A stretch of 64,000 nucleotides of DNA, taken from positions 434,001 to 498,000 of the forward strand of contig CALOAB010000018.1 in NCBI GenBank assembly GCA_942491185.1, in the 5' to 3' direction. Numbering within the stretch: position 1 is the first letter of the stretch; each line of letters starts with the position of its first letter. This DNA is from SLRI01 sp942491185 (lineage in GTDB: Bacteria > Pseudomonadota > Alphaproteobacteria > Geminicoccales > Geminicoccaceae). The notes beneath the pieces were generated by a model. The model did no database searches. It was not told the origin of the DNA and saw only the letters and a list, made by a program, of their open reading frames with translations. Below, piece after piece: positions 24,515 through 32,328 of the stretch. A program made the position numbers and the translations under genes.

Positions 24515-26164
24515 CTACTGCGAGAAGCCATCATCGAACAAACGCTGCGCTGCGGCAGCCGCCTCGCCGGACATTTGCGCCACCGTGCGCGGCGGAAAAT
24601 CAGCGAAGCTGGCCATATGCGCCTGGACAAGCCGCCGAGCCGGCCCGAAGGCCCACATCTTCTGGCCCATCCAGCGCACATACATGCCCGACTCTTCGGC
24701 CACCTTCTCGTAAGGATCCCGGCGTAGATTGTGCAGCTGCGGCGCACTCAGGCGCTCCTTGGGGCCCGCCCAGCCATGCGGCTGGATGATGAAATGCGCC
24801 TTCCAGTCACTGTAGCGAACGGCCTGTAGGTCCGGGCCGGCGTAGTAGAACACCTCGTTACGCTGCGATTCGGCGTCACCGGTCAGCAGGTCGAGCTGAT
24901 TGTAGCCGTCGAGATGCACCTTGTAGCCGTTGTAGCCCTCCTTCAGCTTGTCATCCAAGTCAGCAGGGCCACCCGCCGCCGCCACGAGCGTCGGCATCCA
25001 GTCGAGGTGATCGAAGATCCCAGTCTCGACACGCCCGGGCTCGATCTTGCCAGGCCAGCGCACGATCGTCGGCACGCGGAATCCGCCCTCCCAGGTCGTC
25101 CCCTTCTCGCCACGGAAAGGCGTCGATCCACCATCAGGCCACGTCAGGGTCTCGGGGCCATTGTCGGAGGTGAAGATGACCATGGTGTCGTCGGCGAGGC
25201 CCAGCTCGTCGAGCTTGGCGAGCACCTTGCCGACATTGTCGTCGAGCTCGCGCATGACGATGTCCTGAAGGCCCTGGCCATTGCCCAACTGCTCTTCATA
25301 TTCCGGCTTCAGATGGGTCCAGACATGCGCCCGGGCGGGCGCCATCCAGACGAAGAACGGGTTGCCGGCAGCAGCCGAGCGCTCGATGAAGTCGATCGTC
25401 ATGCTCGTGACATCGTCATCCAGCGTCTTCTGCCGTTCTGGAAGCGCCGTGCCCGCATCCTCGATTCGCTGCTTGCCGACTTCACCCCATCGCGGATCGA
25501 CGGTGGTGTCGACGTCTTCTTGCGCCCAGCTGCGGATGAGATTGCGCGGTCCGAACGCCTCGTTGAAGGCCGGATCGTCGGGCCAATCCGGGTCCGCGGT
25601 GTATTCCATCGCATTGAGATGGTACAGCCAGCCCCAATACTCGTCGAAACCATGGGCAGTCGGCAGAAAGGCGTTGAGATCGCCCAAATGGTTCTTGCCG
25701 AACTGGCCGGTTGCATAGCCCAAGGGCTTGAGCATCTCCGGGATCGTCGGGTCCTCGCTGTTCAGCCCGATCGGATCTCCCGGCAGCCCCACGGTATGCA
25801 GGCCGGTTCGGATCGGCAGCTGCCCGGTGATGAAAGCGGAACGGCCGGCGGTGCAGGAGGGCTGCGAGTAATAGTCGGTGAACCGCATGCCATCCGCCGC
25901 CAACTGGTCGAGATTTGGCGTCCTGATGCTCTTGAGGCCTTGATGGTAGACGCCGACGGAATCCCAACCGACGTCATCCGCCATGATCACGAGTATATTG
26001 GGGCGATCTTGCGCCAAAGCCGCGGATGAAGCGAAGGGAAGGAACAGCGCCGTCGCCACCAGCGTCACGATTGGTCGTGCCGCGGGTCTTTCGCCGAGAG
26101 CGCCGAGAAAACGCCGGCAAACTGCGTCAAGACGCGCCGACAGGCGGCGTTCATTCGGTCTCAT
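24515..26164 (-). CDS. Sulfatase (arylsulfatase family, type I)
   Basis: A 549-residue exported sulfatase. The start at 26164 has GGAG upstream, and a hydrophobic leader (TLVATALFLPFASSAALAQ) ends near residue 52. The alkaline-phosphatase fold shows RPNILVIMADDVGWDSVG (metal Asp pair) and the maturation motif SCTAGRS, whose Cys104 would be converted to formylglycine. Also present are FGKNHLGDLNAFLPTAHGFD and IFTSDNGPETLTWPDGGSTP. It would release sulfate from sulfate esters in the periplasm. No formylglycine-generating enzyme gene is in the window. Confidence 0.9.
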   Translation of the reverse strand: MRPNERRLSARLDAVCRRFLGALGERPAARPIVTLVATALFLPFASSAALAQDRPNILVIMADDVGWDSVGVYHQGLKSIRTPNLDQLAADGMRFTDYYSQPSCTAGRSAFITGQLPIRTGLHTVGLPGDPIGLNSEDPTIPEMLKPLGYATGQFGKNHLGDLNAFLPTAHGFDEYWGWLYHLNAMEYTADPDWPDDPAFNEAFGPRNLIRSWAQEDVDTTVDPRWGEVGKQRIEDAGTALPERQKTLDDDVTSMTIDFIERSAAAGNPFFVWMAPARAHVWTHLKPEYEEQLGNGQGLQDIVMRELDDNVGKVLAKLDELGLADDTMVIFTSDNGPETLTWPDGGSTPFRGEKGTTWEGGFRVPTIVRWPGKIEPGRVETGIFDHLDWMPTLVAAAGGPADLDDKLKEGYNGYKVHLDGYNQLDLLTGDAESQRNEVFYYAGPDLQAVRYSDWKAHFIIQPHGWAGPKERLSAPQLHNLRRDPYEKVAEESGMYVRWMGQKMWAFGPARRLVQAHMASFADFPPRTVAQMSGEAAAAAQRLFDDGFSQ

Positions 26165-26444
26165 CTCTCGTTTCTCCACGTTTATTTCCAAGATCCAGAA
26201 CGGTGTTGCGTGCCAAAACAGTGCAATGCATCGTCGGACAGCGAGACCCTTCACCCGAGGAAAGGATCCCGCCAACGGCTATGGATTGTTCCGGATACGC
26301 ACCAATGACGACAACCGGCAAAGACGTCGGACAGCGAGAAGCGCCAACCCCTCAGCCACGAGCCATTTTCCCTCATCCTATGGCTTTGCGACGATGGTGC
26401 CGCAGCGAAAGGCGCCAAGCAAGCGAAGACTCTAGCTGATGGTT

Positions 26445-26834
26445 CTATCGCTGATAGGCAGGTATCGACCGAAGGATCATTAAGCCCACCACCCCGAAAG
26501 CCAGCTCCAGCAACAGAAAAACGACGAGCAGCCAATGGGGAACGCCGTCCACGATCAGGCTGAGGACGCGCCCGGCCGCCAAGCCCAACATGAAGACGAC
26601 GAGGCTCCACAAGGCTGGAACCCGAAGCTCGGAGACCATCGCTCCGGCGAGCCAAAACACAATGAGGGCCAGATAGAGCCCCATCACCGCACGGAATATG
26701 TGCACCAGGTTCAGGTTCTCGACCGAGAAGCCATAAAGGTAGGACAATACGGACGCCGGATTCGCCCCATAGGAAAGGGCGATTGGCAGGAGCCCGACAG
26801 CAGCCACAATGAGAAAAATCCGATCAATCACCAT
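26445..26834 (-). CDS. DUF4345 small integral membrane protein
   Basis: A 129-residue protein with four predicted membrane helices. The pattern YLYGFSVENLNLVHIFRAVMGLYLALIVFWL matches the DUF4345 family; its function is unknown. The ATG at 26834 is preceded in frame by a TTG, which I consider less likely. The 280 bp between it and the sulfatase start (26165-26444) show no gene or strong repeat. Confidence 0.65.
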   Translation of the reverse strand: MVIDRIFLIVAAVGLLPIALSYGANPASVLSYLYGFSVENLNLVHIFRAVMGLYLALIVFWLAGAMVSELRVPALWSLVVFMLGLAAGRVLSLIVDGVPHWLLVVFLLLELAFGVVGLMILRSIPAYQR

Positions 26835-26912
26835 CAATGCGCCTTTCGCTCTAACTCTTCATCATTCGGAACTAAAAAGACCATTCTGAAGCTCACCCCG
26901 TGTGGCCAGGCC

Positions 26913-27184
26913 TGAGAGCCTGTCCGAGAAGTTTCCGAGGCATTTCATGAGCTTGGCAGCTAGCAGATGCGAGGAGTTGGTCGGCCGTCGATGCTGGAGC
27001 ATCGTCGGTCGACCGACGACGAAGCAGGTGCTGCTGCCAAGCTCACCTCCGGTCGACTTACAATCGGCTCCAGCTTTGTCGCCGAGCTTGCCCGATGCAC
27101 CGGCATCGGGCTGCGCTCGGCTTCGCGCCGGCGGTCGATCGCAAGCCGATGAAATGCCTCGGAAACTTCTCGGACAGGCTCTGA
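26913..27184. mobile_element. MITE-like element with 33-bp perfect terminal inverted repeats and TGA target duplication
   Basis: The element proper is 26916-27181 (266 bp). It begins GAGCCTGTCCGAGAAGTTTC and ends with the exact complement, the match extending 33 bp inward to GGCATTTCAT. The trinucleotide TGA flanks both ends (26913-26915 and 27182-27184), consistent with a 3-bp target duplication. GAGCCTGTC ends with TNA duplications are a feature I associate with the IS5 superfamily (IS1031/IS427 groups); this assignment is inference. No transposase is encoded. It fills most of the gap between DUF4345 and the TRIC gene. Confidence 0.75.
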
Positions 27185-27209
27185 GACGTCTGCTGCGCGT
27201 ACCGGGCAC

Positions 27210-27854
27210 CTACGGAGCCTCGCTGTCGGGTGGCGGTCGACCCGGCCGCGCCTTGTAGACCGGCAGGCTGAGCCCGAGCTGGATCGCCGTGCCGCGGGCA
27301 CCGAGCGCCGCCGCCAGACCCGCCGCTTCGGCACCCATGTCCGGCACGTCGAGCAGCAGGAGGGCCACCGTCACCCCACTGCCGAGCACCGCTGCCGTGG
27401 CGTAGATCTCGCGCGACAGGATGAGCGGTCGCTCGCCGCAGGCGACGTCGCGGATCAACCCGCCGGCCGTCGCCGTTATCACCCCCATCAGCACGGCAAC
27501 CGAGGGGCTGGTGCCCGCAAGCAGGGCTATTCGGGCACCGAGCACGGAGAAGAGTGCGAGGCCAATGGCATCGGCCCAGACCAGCACCGTGTAGCGCCGC
27601 TCGACCAGATGGGCTGTGAAGTAGACGAGCACGGCAGCAGCCGTCGTGGCGTAGAGATATTCCGGCGCCTCGATCCAGAAGACCGGCGTGCGCCCGAGCA
27701 GGAGATCGCGCAGCGTGCCACCGCCGATCCCGGTCACCGACGCGACGAAGACGAAGCCCAGAATATCCAGCTGCTTGCGCGAGGCGACCAAGGCGCCGCT
27801 CACCGCGAAGACGAAGACGCCCAGGGCATCGAGCCAGAAGGGCAGCAGCAGCAT
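27210..27854 (-). CDS. TRIC-family cation channel (YadS/YicG type, UPF0126)
   Basis: A 214-residue inner-membrane protein with seven predicted helices, made of two repeats each carrying the family glycine motif: SVTGIGGGTLRDLLLGRTPVFW and VITATAGGLIRDVACGERPLIL. Bacterial homologues form trimeric cation channels. The ATG at 27854 lies 7 bp after the GST stop codon, so the two form an operon. The element at 26916 lies just beyond the 3' end. Confidence 0.85.
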   Translation of the reverse strand: MLLLPFWLDALGVFVFAVSGALVASRKQLDILGFVFVASVTGIGGGTLRDLLLGRTPVFWIEAPEYLYATTAAAVLVYFTAHLVERRYTVLVWADAIGLALFSVLGARIALLAGTSPSVAVLMGVITATAGGLIRDVACGERPLILSREIYATAAVLGSGVTVALLLLDVPDMGAEAAGLAAALGARGTAIQLGLSLPVYKARPGRPPPDSEAP

Positions 27855-27861
27855 CAAGGTC

Positions 27862-28548
27862 TCACATCGGCTCGGGCAGCGACGGGTCGAGGAAGAGCCC
27901 GCCGGCAATACCCTCTTGCGCGCAGGCGGCCTGGATCGTCGGGCGCGCTGCCAGCGCCTCGAGCAGCCGGCAGAGCGCGGGCCGGTCACGGATGGCGCTT
28001 ACGGGCAGGGTTTCATCCGGCGGGTAGAGCTGCGCCCAGCGCAAGCAGCAGGCGAGATAGGGGTCGAGCACGGTGAGCGTCTGCCCCAGAAACCAAGGCC
28101 CGCCCGCCACCTCGATGGCCTGATCGAGCAACGCCAGATGCCGCTCGACCAGTGCCCGCACGCCTGCGCGAAGCACCGGCACGACAGCCACGTCCGCTAC
28201 GTAGCGCTCCGCATGGAAGAGGACGCGCAAATCCGCATGCAACGTGTTGGCAATAAAAAACACCCACTTGAGCAGCCGGCCGCGCGCCTCGGGCGCTGCC
28301 GGCAGGAGCCGGCCCGACCGCTCGGCCAGATGGAGCAGGATCGCCGCCGTCTCGAACAAGGGCTCGTCCTGCCCATCCGCAACCAGCACCGGCAACAGCC
28401 CTTGCGGGTTCAGCGCCAGGTAGTCGGCCGCCTTGTGCGCCGCACGGCTCCGATCGACGGAAATGGCCTCATAGGGCAGGTCCAGCTCGTGCAGCACCAT
28501 GCGCACAGGCAAATTGGCGTTGTCGGGTGCCCAGTAGAGCCGGTCCAA
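27862..28548 (-). CDS. Glutathione S-transferase family protein
   Basis: A 228-residue protein with the thioredoxin-like N-terminal half: LYWAPDNANLPVRMVLHELDLPYEA, NPQGLLPVLV and the glutathione-contact segment LFETAAILLHL. An all-helical C-terminal half contains GPWFLGQTLTVLDPYLACCLRW. It is cytosolic and probably conjugates glutathione to electrophiles; the substrate is unknown. It lies between the glycerate kinase and TRIC genes, all on the minus strand. Confidence 0.85.
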   Translation of the reverse strand: MDRLYWAPDNANLPVRMVLHELDLPYEAISVDRSRAAHKAADYLALNPQGLLPVLVADGQDEPLFETAAILLHLAERSGRLLPAAPEARGRLLKWVFFIANTLHADLRVLFHAERYVADVAVVPVLRAGVRALVERHLALLDQAIEVAGGPWFLGQTLTVLDPYLACCLRWAQLYPPDETLPVSAIRDRPALCRLLEALAARPTIQAACAQEGIAGGLFLDPSLPEPM

Positions 28549-28564
28549 GGCCGCTGCTCCCGGC

Positions 28565-29830
28565 TCAGACGATCAGGACAGCACGAAAATCGTTGACGTT
28601 GGTCAGTGTCGGCCCGGTGATGACCTGCTGGTCCAGGGCCCGGAAGAAACCGTGTCCATCATTGCGCGCAAGGCTGGCCTTGGCATCGACGCCCAGTGCC
28701 TCGGCCTTGGCGAGCGTCGCATCGGTGATCCAGGCACCGGCCACCTCGGCGGCACCATCGACGCCGTCCGTATCGGCCGAGAGTGCTGAGACGTCCTTCT
28801 CGCCGCCGAGCGCCACCGCCAGCGCCAGCAAGAACTCGACATTGCGACCGCCCTCGCCGTCGCCACGGACGGTGACCGTCGTCTCGCCGCCCGACAGCAG
28901 CACGCAGGGCCGCGGCAGCGGCTGGCCGTGCCGCACCACCTGCTTGGCGATCCCGGCCATCACCTTGGCGACGTCGCGCGCCTCGCCTTCGAGGCTGTCG
29001 CCGAGGATCATAGGCGTCACGCCCGCCTCGCGTGCCACCTCTGCTGCCGCCTCGAGCGAGGCCTGCGGTGTTGCGATCATCACGGTCTCGGCCTTGGCGA
29101 GCCGGTCATCGCCCGGCTTGATGCTCTCACACGCGTCACTCTCGAGATGCGCGCGGACATGCGGCGACAGCTCGATCCCATATTTCTCGATGAGCGCCAG
29201 CGCATCGTGGCGGGTGGTCGGATCGGCCACGGTGGGCCCGGACGCGATCACCGCCGGATCGTCGCCCGGCACGTCGGAGATCATCAGCGCCACCAGCCGG
29301 GCCGGATGCGCCGCCGCTGCGAGCCTGCCGCCCTTGATCGCGGAGAGATGCTTGCGGACGCAGTTCATCTCGTCGATCGAGGCGCCTGAGCGCAGCAGCG
29401 CTTTGCTGACCTGCTGCTTGTCGTCGAGGGTCAGCCCCTCGGCCGGCAGCGCCAATAGCGACGAGCCGCCGCCGGAGATCAGCGCCAGCACCAGATCGTC
29501 AGGCCCGAGATCCTGCACGAGTTCCAGAATGCGCCCTGCCGCCGCTTCGCCGGCGGCGTCCGGCACCGGGTGTGCCGCCTCGACGATCTCGATCTTGTCA
29601 CAAGGAACGGCGTGGTCGTAGCGGGTCACCACCAGCCCGGAAACGTCGCCCGGCCAATGCGCCTCGACGGCAGCCGCCATGGCGGCGCTCGCCTTCCCCG
29701 CACCGATCACCAACGTGCGGCCCTTGGGCGGCTCTGGCAGATGGGCAGGCACGGCGCGATCGGGCATGGCTGCAGCCACCGCCGCATCCAGCATGCGCCG
29801 CAACAGCATCTCAGCCGACAGCTCGACCAT
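28565..29830 (-). CDS. Glycerate 2-kinase (GckA/TtuD, MOFRL family)
   Basis: A 421-residue kinase that phosphorylates D-glycerate for entry into lower glycolysis, as in the serine cycle or glyoxylate/tartrate use. The Rossmann part has TLVIGAGKASAAMAAAVE and VLALISGGGSSLLALP; the C-terminal MOFRL-type domain has LLSGGETTVTVRGDGEGGRN and ALSADTDGVDG. The ATG at 29830 follows GGGGAGCGGG; a longer frame would start inside the terminator hairpin. It is followed on the same strand by the GST and TRIC genes. Confidence 0.88.
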   Translation of the reverse strand: MVELSAEMLLRRMLDAAVAAAMPDRAVPAHLPEPPKGRTLVIGAGKASAAMAAAVEAHWPGDVSGLVVTRYDHAVPCDKIEIVEAAHPVPDAAGEAAAGRILELVQDLGPDDLVLALISGGGSSLLALPAEGLTLDDKQQVSKALLRSGASIDEMNCVRKHLSAIKGGRLAAAAHPARLVALMISDVPGDDPAVIASGPTVADPTTRHDALALIEKYGIELSPHVRAHLESDACESIKPGDDRLAKAETVMIATPQASLEAAAEVAREAGVTPMILGDSLEGEARDVAKVMAGIAKQVVRHGQPLPRPCVLLSGGETTVTVRGDGEGGRNVEFLLALAVALGGEKDVSALSADTDGVDGAAEVAGAWITDATLAKAEALGVDAKASLARNDGHGFFRALDQQVITGPTLTNVNDFRAVLIV

Positions 29831-29854
29831 GACCCGCTCCCCTAGCAGCCCAAC

Positions 29855-29880
29855 AAAAAAGCCGGGCACCGCCCGGCTTT
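29855..29880 (-). terminator. Rho-independent terminator after rpmJ
   Basis: On the minus strand AAAGCCGGGC-GGT-GCCCGGCTTT forms a perfect stem with a 3-nt loop, followed by a run of T (complement of 29855-29860). It sits 25 bp past the rpmJ stop and ends just before the glycerate kinase start. It isolates the ribosomal protein genes from the kinase operon. Confidence 0.88.
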
Positions 29881-29904
29881 CGCTACCCGGTCGGGGCTAA
29901 ATCC

Positions 29905-30030
29905 TCAGCCCTGGCGGGCCTTGAAGCGCGGGTTTGTCTTGTTGATGATGTAGACACGCCCCTTGCGCCGCACCAGGCGGCAATCCTTGTGGCGCGTCTT
30001 CGCCGTCTTCAGCGAATTGCGAACCTTCAT
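29905..30030 (-). CDS. rpmJ: 50S ribosomal protein L36, long cysteine-poor type
   Basis: A 41-residue protein starting MKVRNSLKTAKTRHKDCRLV and ending NPRFKARQG, the form common in Alphaproteobacteria. It lacks the zinc-binding CxxC-CxxxxH set of the short L36 and keeps a single cysteine. It lies 25 bp downstream of rpmE on the same strand, and a strong terminator follows. Confidence 0.95.
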   Translation of the reverse strand: MKVRNSLKTAKTRHKDCRLVRRKGRVYIINKTNPRFKARQG

Positions 30031-30055
30031 CTCGTCTCTCCGAAAACCAACGAGC

Positions 30056-30280
30056 TCAAGCCTTGCGGCGGAAGCTCTGGAAACGCCGGTTGAACTTCTC
30101 GACCTGACCACGCTCGCGCAGCTGCATCGAGCCACCGGTCCAGGCGGGGTGCGACTTGGGATCGACGTCCAGCGTCAATGTGTCACCCTCCGCGCCATAG
30201 GTGGAGCGGGTCTTGTAGGTCGTGCCGTCGGTCATCACCACGTTGATCTCGTGGTACGACGGATGGATATCCTTTTTCAC
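30056..30280 (-). CDS. rpmE: 50S ribosomal protein L31
   Basis: A 74-residue protein starting MKKDIHPSYHEINVVMTDGT and containing THPAWTGG-like KSHPAWTGGSMQL and the C-terminal KFNRRFQSF. It has no cysteines, so it is the zinc-independent form usual in Alphaproteobacteria. Its start is divergent from the ABC exporter at 30427, a gene order often seen in this class. Confidence 0.95.
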   Translation of the reverse strand: MKKDIHPSYHEINVVMTDGTTYKTRSTYGAEGDTLTLDVDPKSHPAWTGGSMQLRERGQVEKFNRRFQSFRRKA

Positions 30281-30426
30281 GGGAACTTTCCTCTAGCCAG
30301 GGCCGCCGGTATATAGCGGTGCCCCGCGGCGAACTCAACCCTCGGCCAGCACGTATCGACAGCGGGCGCCGTTAGAGTCGCCGGGCGGGACCACGAACAC
30401 AACCTAGCGGAGCTTGGGTAGACCGG

Positions 30427-32226
30427 ATGCAGCGATCAGCGACCACCAACGGCGACGCCAGCGACCGCGTCAAGAGCCGCGATCTGCGCCAGCTGCGCCG
30501 GCTCGCGAGCTACCTTGCCGCCTACAAGCTGCAGGTCGCGGGTGCGATCGTCGCACTGATCATCGCCGCAGCCTCCGTCCTCTCGCTCGGCATCGGCCTG
30601 CGCTACCTGATCGACAGCGGCTTCGCCGAGGCGCGGCCCGAGGCCCTCGACCACGCGCTGCGTGCCTCGATCGTCGTCATCCTGGCGCTCGCCATCTCGA
30701 CCTTCCTTCGCTCCTACCTCGTCGCCTGGCTCGGCGAGCGGATCGTGGCCCGCATCCGAAGCGAGGTCTATCGCCACGTCATCCGCATGCCGCCCGGCTT
30801 CTTCGAGACCACGCGCACCGGCGAGGTCTTGTCGCGCATCACCACCGACACGACGGTCGTGCAGACGGTGATCGGCTCGACCGTCACCCAGGCGCTGCGC
30901 AACATCCTGCTCACGCTCGGCGGCGTCGGGCTGCTGATCGTCACCAACCCCAAGCTCACCGGCCTCGTGCTCCTGGTGGTGCCGCTGGTCGTCGTGCCGA
31001 TCGTCGTGTTCGGCCGCATGGTCCGCCGCCTGTCGCGCGAGGCGCAGGATCGGCTGGCCGACGTCAGCGGCCAGGCCGAGGAGACGGTCAACGCCGTGCG
31101 CACCGTCCAGGCCTTTGCCCAGGAGGAGCGCGAGAGCCGACATTTCACCGAGGCCAGCGACGCCGCCTTCCGCGCCGCCGCCGCCCGCGCCCGGGCCCGG
31201 GCCATGCTGGCTGCCATGGTCATCACGCTGGTCTTCGGCGCCATCGTCGCCGTGCTCTGGATGGGCGGCCGCGACGTGCTCGCCGGGCGGATCACCGCGG
31301 GTGAGCTCTCGGCCTTCGTCTTCTTCGCCACCGTGGTGGCCACCGCCGTCGGCGGCCTCTCCGACATCTTCGGCGACCTGCAGCGCGCGGCCGGCGCCAC
31401 CGAGCGGCTGTTCGAGCTGCTCGACTGCGAGCCCGAGATCAAGGTGCCGGCCAACCCGCTGAAGCTGCCGCCCGAGACCAAGGGCGAGGTCCGCTTCGAG
31501 AATGTCGGCTTCGCCTATCCCTCGCAACCCGACCGCCTCATTCTCGAGGAGCTCGACCTCACCGTCCAGCCGGGCGAGAGCGTGGCCCTCGTCGGCCCAT
31601 CCGGTGCCGGCAAGACCAGCGTCTTTCAGCTGCTGATGCGTTTCTACGACCCGGTCCACGGGCAAATCTGCCTCGACGGCCAACCGATCCGCGCCCTCGA
31701 TCCCACAGCCTACCGCTCGCGCCTCGGCCTCGTGCCGCAGGAGCCGGTGATCTTCTCGACCGACGCCTGGGCGAACATCCGCTACGGCCGGCCCGAGGCC
31801 ACAGATGCCGAGGTGCTGGCCGCCGCCGAAGCTGCCGCGGCCCGCGGCTTCGTCGAGGCCCTGCCCAACGGCTTCGATACCTTCCTCGGCGAGAAGGGTG
31901 TCAGGCTCTCCGGCGGCCAGCGACAGCGGATCGCCATCGCGCGCGCCATCCTCAGCGACCCTGCCGTGCTGCTGCTCGACGAGGCGACCAGCTCGCTCGA
32001 TGCCGAGAGCGAGCACGCGGTGCAGAACGCCCTCGACAATCTGATGCGCAACCGGACCAGCATCGTCATCGCGCACCGGCTCGCCACCGTCCTCAAGACC
32101 GATCGCATCCTGGTCATGGAGGAAGGCCGGATCGTCGATTCCGGCACGCATCCCGAGCTGATCCGCCGGGGCGGGCTCTACGCACGCCTGGCCGACCTGC
32201 AGTTCCGCCGCCATGAGGCAGCTTGA
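30427..32226 (+). CDS. ABC exporter, fused permease/ATPase (MsbA-related, TIGR02204-like)
   Basis: A 599-residue half-transporter. Six membrane helices occupy about residues 30-320, with the coupling segment MPPGFFETTRTGEVLSRITTDT. The nucleotide-binding domain carries GPSGAGKTS, LVPQEPVIFS, LSGGQRQRIAIARAI, VLLLDEATSSLD and the histidine of IVIAHRLATV. It probably works as a homodimer in the inner membrane, exporting a lipid or amphipathic compound. Its position divergent from rpmE is characteristic of the alphaproteobacterial MsbA-related family. Confidence 0.9.
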   Translation: MQRSATTNGDASDRVKSRDLRQLRRLASYLAAYKLQVAGAIVALIIAAASVLSLGIGLRYLIDSGFAEARPEALDHALRASIVVILALAISTFLRSYLVAWLGERIVARIRSEVYRHVIRMPPGFFETTRTGEVLSRITTDTTVVQTVIGSTVTQALRNILLTLGGVGLLIVTNPKLTGLVLLVVPLVVVPIVVFGRMVRRLSREAQDRLADVSGQAEETVNAVRTVQAFAQEERESRHFTEASDAAFRAAAARARARAMLAAMVITLVFGAIVAVLWMGGRDVLAGRITAGELSAFVFFATVVATAVGGLSDIFGDLQRAAGATERLFELLDCEPEIKVPANPLKLPPETKGEVRFENVGFAYPSQPDRLILEELDLTVQPGESVALVGPSGAGKTSVFQLLMRFYDPVHGQICLDGQPIRALDPTAYRSRLGLVPQEPVIFSTDAWANIRYGRPEATDAEVLAAAEAAAARGFVEALPNGFDTFLGEKGVRLSGGQRQRIAIARAILSDPAVLLLDEATSSLDAESEHAVQNALDNLMRNRTSIVIAHRLATVLKTDRILVMEEGRIVDSGTHPELIRRGGLYARLADLQFRRHEAA

Positions 32227-32259
32227 CCGGCGCTTAGAGCCCGCTTCAGGCGCGCAGGC

Positions 32260-32275
32260 TTAACCGCGGCTTAAC
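32260..32275 (+). promoter_or_regulatory. Perfect CtrA box
   Basis: TTAACCGCGGCTTAAC is an exact TTAA-N7-TTAAC match. It is 54 bp upstream of the ATG at 32329 and only 12 bp before an alternative in-frame ATG at 32287. This spacing favours the downstream start. Confidence 0.7.
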
Positions 32276-32328
32276 CCTCATCGGGCATGCTCGGTGCATT
32301 CCAGCGATCGCCGATCGGACGACACCGA

